The notes beneath the pieces are model-generated. The model was given only the letters and a program-made list of their open reading frames with translations. It searched no databases and was not told where the DNA came from. From Palsa-360 sp963710315 (GTDB lineage: Bacteria; Acidobacteriota; Terriglobia; Acidiferrales; UBA7541): a stretch of DNA of 64,000 nt. A program made the translations under genes and the position numbers. Shown in pieces: positions 61,769 to 64,000 of the stretch (position 1 is the first letter of the stretch; every line of letters starts with the position of its first letter). The stretch lies in contig CAVPZW010000007.1 of NCBI GenBank assembly GCA_963710315.1, positions 537,869 to 601,868 of the forward strand. Reading direction: 5' to 3'.

Positions 61769-63048
61769 TTAGCTCATCAAATACGATGTTGGCTCGTCCG
61801 CCGCAGCAAGTATCTGCTCCATGCTCACTTTGTCGTACCCGCCCGATAGCAGAACAATGAATCGTTCGCGGAGCATCGGAATTTGGCGAGAGCGGAGGAT
61901 GATGTTGTTAGCATCCTTTCGTTCCAAAATGCGATACCAGTTATAGATCATTTTGAAAATGCACTCCATCGGTTTGCGGATGCGCTCTTCATATTGCTGC
62001 AGTCGTGCGGCGCTTAAATCCCCGCCATTGGCGAAGCCATCGAGGATCTCCGCATCCGCGGCGTATACGCCGCCTCGCATCGCCAGGGTGACTCCAGCAG
62101 AAAATACTGGGTCCACGAACATCGAGCGTCGCCGACCAATACAAACCCATCGCCGTGGAAACACTCGTTCAAGTAGCCGATGGTAGAAATGGTCTTGATG
62201 TCCAGATGGTCTGCTCGGCTTCGCGCAACCAGTCGCTTACGCAAACGCAGTTACCTATCGCGGCGTCAAAGCAAGCCTGCGGGACTCGCTCAAACGTCTG
62301 GCATAGCGCGTATCCAAGACAACACCAACACTGGTAATATCATTTAGCGGGATATACCAGACCCAGCCGCCGTCGATGGTGTGAATATCGGTGGTCACTG
62401 AGCCGTCGATGACTTCGCCGCAAGTGACGATGTCATGGGGATTGCGGCGAAAAGCGCCTTTGAGAAATGCGCGAAGTGGCTGATCTTATTGAGTTCCGGG
62501 AGAGGCCGCCGCCAACCGAGTTTGCGGGCCATCAGCGATTCGCGTCCGGACGCGTCAATCACTACCGAGGCATGGAATGGAAGTACCGTGGCCGTCGGTC
62601 TGGCGCTGACACCAACGGCCTGTTCGCCGTCGAACAGCACGTCGGCGACCGACCATTCGCGGTGAACTTCGACCACATTCCTCCGCGTGTTCGAGCAGGA
62701 TTTCGTCGAAGCGGGCGCGTTCGACATGATAGGTATAGGGTCGTTCGAAAGAATCCGGATACTCGGCGGTCAACAAAACCACATCGGGCTTTTGATTGAA
62801 CATGCCGAAATTGATGCCCTGCTTGACCGTGAAGCCTTCAGCCTCGATCTTTGCGGTTACACCGAGGCGTCGCCAGATTTCCCAGCCAGCGGGCAATAAA
62901 GATTCGCCGATATGAAAGCGCGGGAAGGTGAGCGTTCAAATAACACCACCCGCTTGCCGGCCTTGGCCAGTATAATTGCGGCGCTGGTGCCGGCCGGACC
63001 ACCCCCGATTACCGTGGCATCAAAACGTTCGGATTGTGGCATTGTCAT
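61769..63048 (-). pseudogene. FAD-dependent oxidoreductase (halogenase/geranylgeranyl-reductase-like), frameshifted
   Basis: Overlapping minus-strand pieces form one protein of about 420 residues. They include the FAD-binding start FDATVIGGGPAGTSAAIILA, then LLPAGWEIWRRLGV, VVIDASGRESLMARKLGW, and VDPVFSAGVTLAMRGG in the C-terminal half, the last typical of flavin halogenase-like and geranylgeranyl-reductase-like enzymes. Whether the halogenase WxWxIP motif is kept is suggested by GGWVWYIPLND in a shifted frame. Breaks near 62925, 62690 and 62450 look like lost bases in short runs, with more near 62100-62250. It would act on an organic substrate using FAD and NAD(P)H, but the substrate is unknown. 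Confidence 0.8.
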
Positions 63049-63463
63049 CCTAACTTGTATAAAAAGTGATTTATACCACTAGTGTCCGCTAAAGATGCAG
63101 AAAAAATTGCTGTAAGCCATTATTTTGAGTCTCCAGAGCACTAATAGGTGGTGTCTATTACAACGAAAATTGAGTGCAATCTTTAGACTTATGCTTGGGA
63201 GATAATATAACCCTGGCAAGGTCTTTTTTCTTGCTCAACTCATGGACTTCTTACCATGGACTACGTTTTCTGGAATTACTTTACACCGCTACGAGACAGT
63301 AGGAGAATCAAATCCACAAGCGATAAATGTAAAATAGCTTTTAAGAAAAAAAGAAGTTTCGAAAGGTATTCTTGTCGACCGAGATTGAAACGAGTATAAG
63401 CTATTTATTGTTAGACAATAGCCTGTTAGAGGGTACGTAGGTCAATCAGTTAGTGAGGTGGCA
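63049..63463. other. AT-rich intergenic region
   Basis: No gene or repeat recognised. It is markedly AT-rich compared with both flanking genes and probably holds promoters for the divergent FAD and MOSC genes. Confidence 0.5.
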
Positions 63464-64000
63464 ATGAAGGTCAAGGAAATCTGGAGATATCCGGTCAAAA
63501 CCATGGCCGGCGAGAAACTGCAACGGGTGCGTATCGGGCCGCTCGGCATCGAAGGCGACCGAGTCGTACATGTCGAGGATGCCCATGGGCGGGTGATCAC
63601 CTCACGCTCCCATCCGCGTTTCCTGGGCCATAAGGGTACGCTCGGGCCGGATGGTGAACCTCTGGTGGATAATCGGCCGTGGAACAGTCCGGAGGTCGCC
63701 GCCGAAGTTGTTAACATTGTCGGGCCTGGTGCAAAGCTGGTGCGCTACGATGGCATTGAGCGCTTCGATGTGCTGCCGTTGCTGGTGGCCACCGACGGAG
63801 CGATCGCCGCCTTCGGTCACGACCATCGCCGCTTGCGGCCCAATATCGTGATCGGCGGTGTCGAGGGATTGGCCGAGCGCGAGTGGCCGGGCGGCTGCCT
63901 GCGCATAGGCAAAGTGCTCATCGGTGTCCAGGATTTGCGCTTGCGCTGCATCATGACCTCATACGATCCCGACACGCTGGTCCAAGACAAGGAAGTCACT
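63464..64000 (+). CDS. MOSC-domain protein, N-terminal part (runs off window)
   Basis: 179 codons are open to the right edge, with GAGGTG upstream of the ATG. The beginning MKVKEIWRYPVKTMAGEKL and GPLGIEGDRVVHVEDAHG match the MOSC N-terminal beta-barrel domain, and the MOSC core follows with RLRPNIVIGGVEGLAEREW and LRCIMTSYDPDTLVQDKEV, which includes the conserved Cys thought to carry sulfur or bind the molybdenum cofactor. Such proteins deliver sulfur to, or bind, molybdenum cofactor or detoxify N-hydroxylated compounds. Partner genes lie outside the window. It looks intact, unlike the two genes before it. Confidence 0.9.
   Translation, partial: MKVKEIWRYPVKTMAGEKLQRVRIGPLGIEGDRVVHVEDAHGRVITSRSHPRFLGHKGTLGPDGEPLVDNRPWNSPEVAAEVVNIVGPGAKLVRYDGIERFDVLPLLVATDGAIAAFGHDHRRLRPNIVIGGVEGLAEREWPGGCLRIGKVLIGVQDLRLRCIMTSYDPDTLVQDKEVT

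Overview
The window looks like soil Acidobacteriota DNA, probably a metagenome or draft assembly. The reasons are a TonB receptor with an N-terminal carboxypeptidase-regulatory domain, SBBP/choice-of-anchor-D/Ig giant proteins, a 1,650-codon pyruvate:ferredoxin oxidoreductase, DUF6644-like and DUF6152-like proteins, and many REP-like inverted repeats. This taxonomic call is inferred from family content; no rRNA or tRNA gene was seen. By eye, most of the window is GC-rich. About 56.8-59.7 kb is more AT-rich, and 59.3-64 kb reads like a different, proteobacterial-type source.

Layout. 1-5.7 kb: an M13 peptidase (cut by the window edge), a c-type cytochrome lipoprotein, a DUF6644-like membrane protein, an MFS organic-acid transporter and a haem-containing streptogramin-lyase-like propeller. 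5.7-8.1 kb: gene-poor, with short repeats. 8.1-15.7 kb: a frameshifted giant nifJ-like gene, a CBS-domain protein and a PQQ-type dehydrogenase with haem c. 15.9-22.8 kb: the conserved trio transglutaminase-DUF2126, circularly permuted ATP-grasp/alpha-E and transglutaminase, a predicted peptide-ligation system. 22.9-27.9 kb: a TauE-like permease, then acyl-CoA synthetase, HpaB/AbfD-like flavoprotein and a frameshifted SDR, probably one catabolic operon.

28-36.3 kb: a redox/copper island with cytochrome c', multicopper oxidase, two DUF6644-like proteins, a DUF6152-like protein, a DUF1858-DUF2249 protein, a cupredoxin-like lipoprotein and a TonB receptor. Three of its intergenic regions carry CRP/FNR-like 16-bp palindromes repeated at exactly 22 bp, which points to one shared regulon. 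36.3-55.4 kb: a serine hydrolase lacking the SxxK lysine, a 4,210-residue repeat protein, a tannase-family esterase and a Tat-exported LVIVD protein. 55.5-58.9 kb: a DUF2914 membrane protein, then a three-gene operon (small peptide, graspetide-type ATP-grasp ligase, membrane protein) that is the best candidate here for an undescribed RiPP system. 59.3-64 kb: a small membrane protein, a broken umuC, a 390-bp MITE-like element, a broken FAD oxidoreductase and the start of a MOSC protein.

Reading-frame breaks in nifJ and the SDR can mostly be repaired by removing single-base duplications, while those in umuC and the FAD gene mostly need added bases. Sequencing or assembly error is therefore as likely as real decay.
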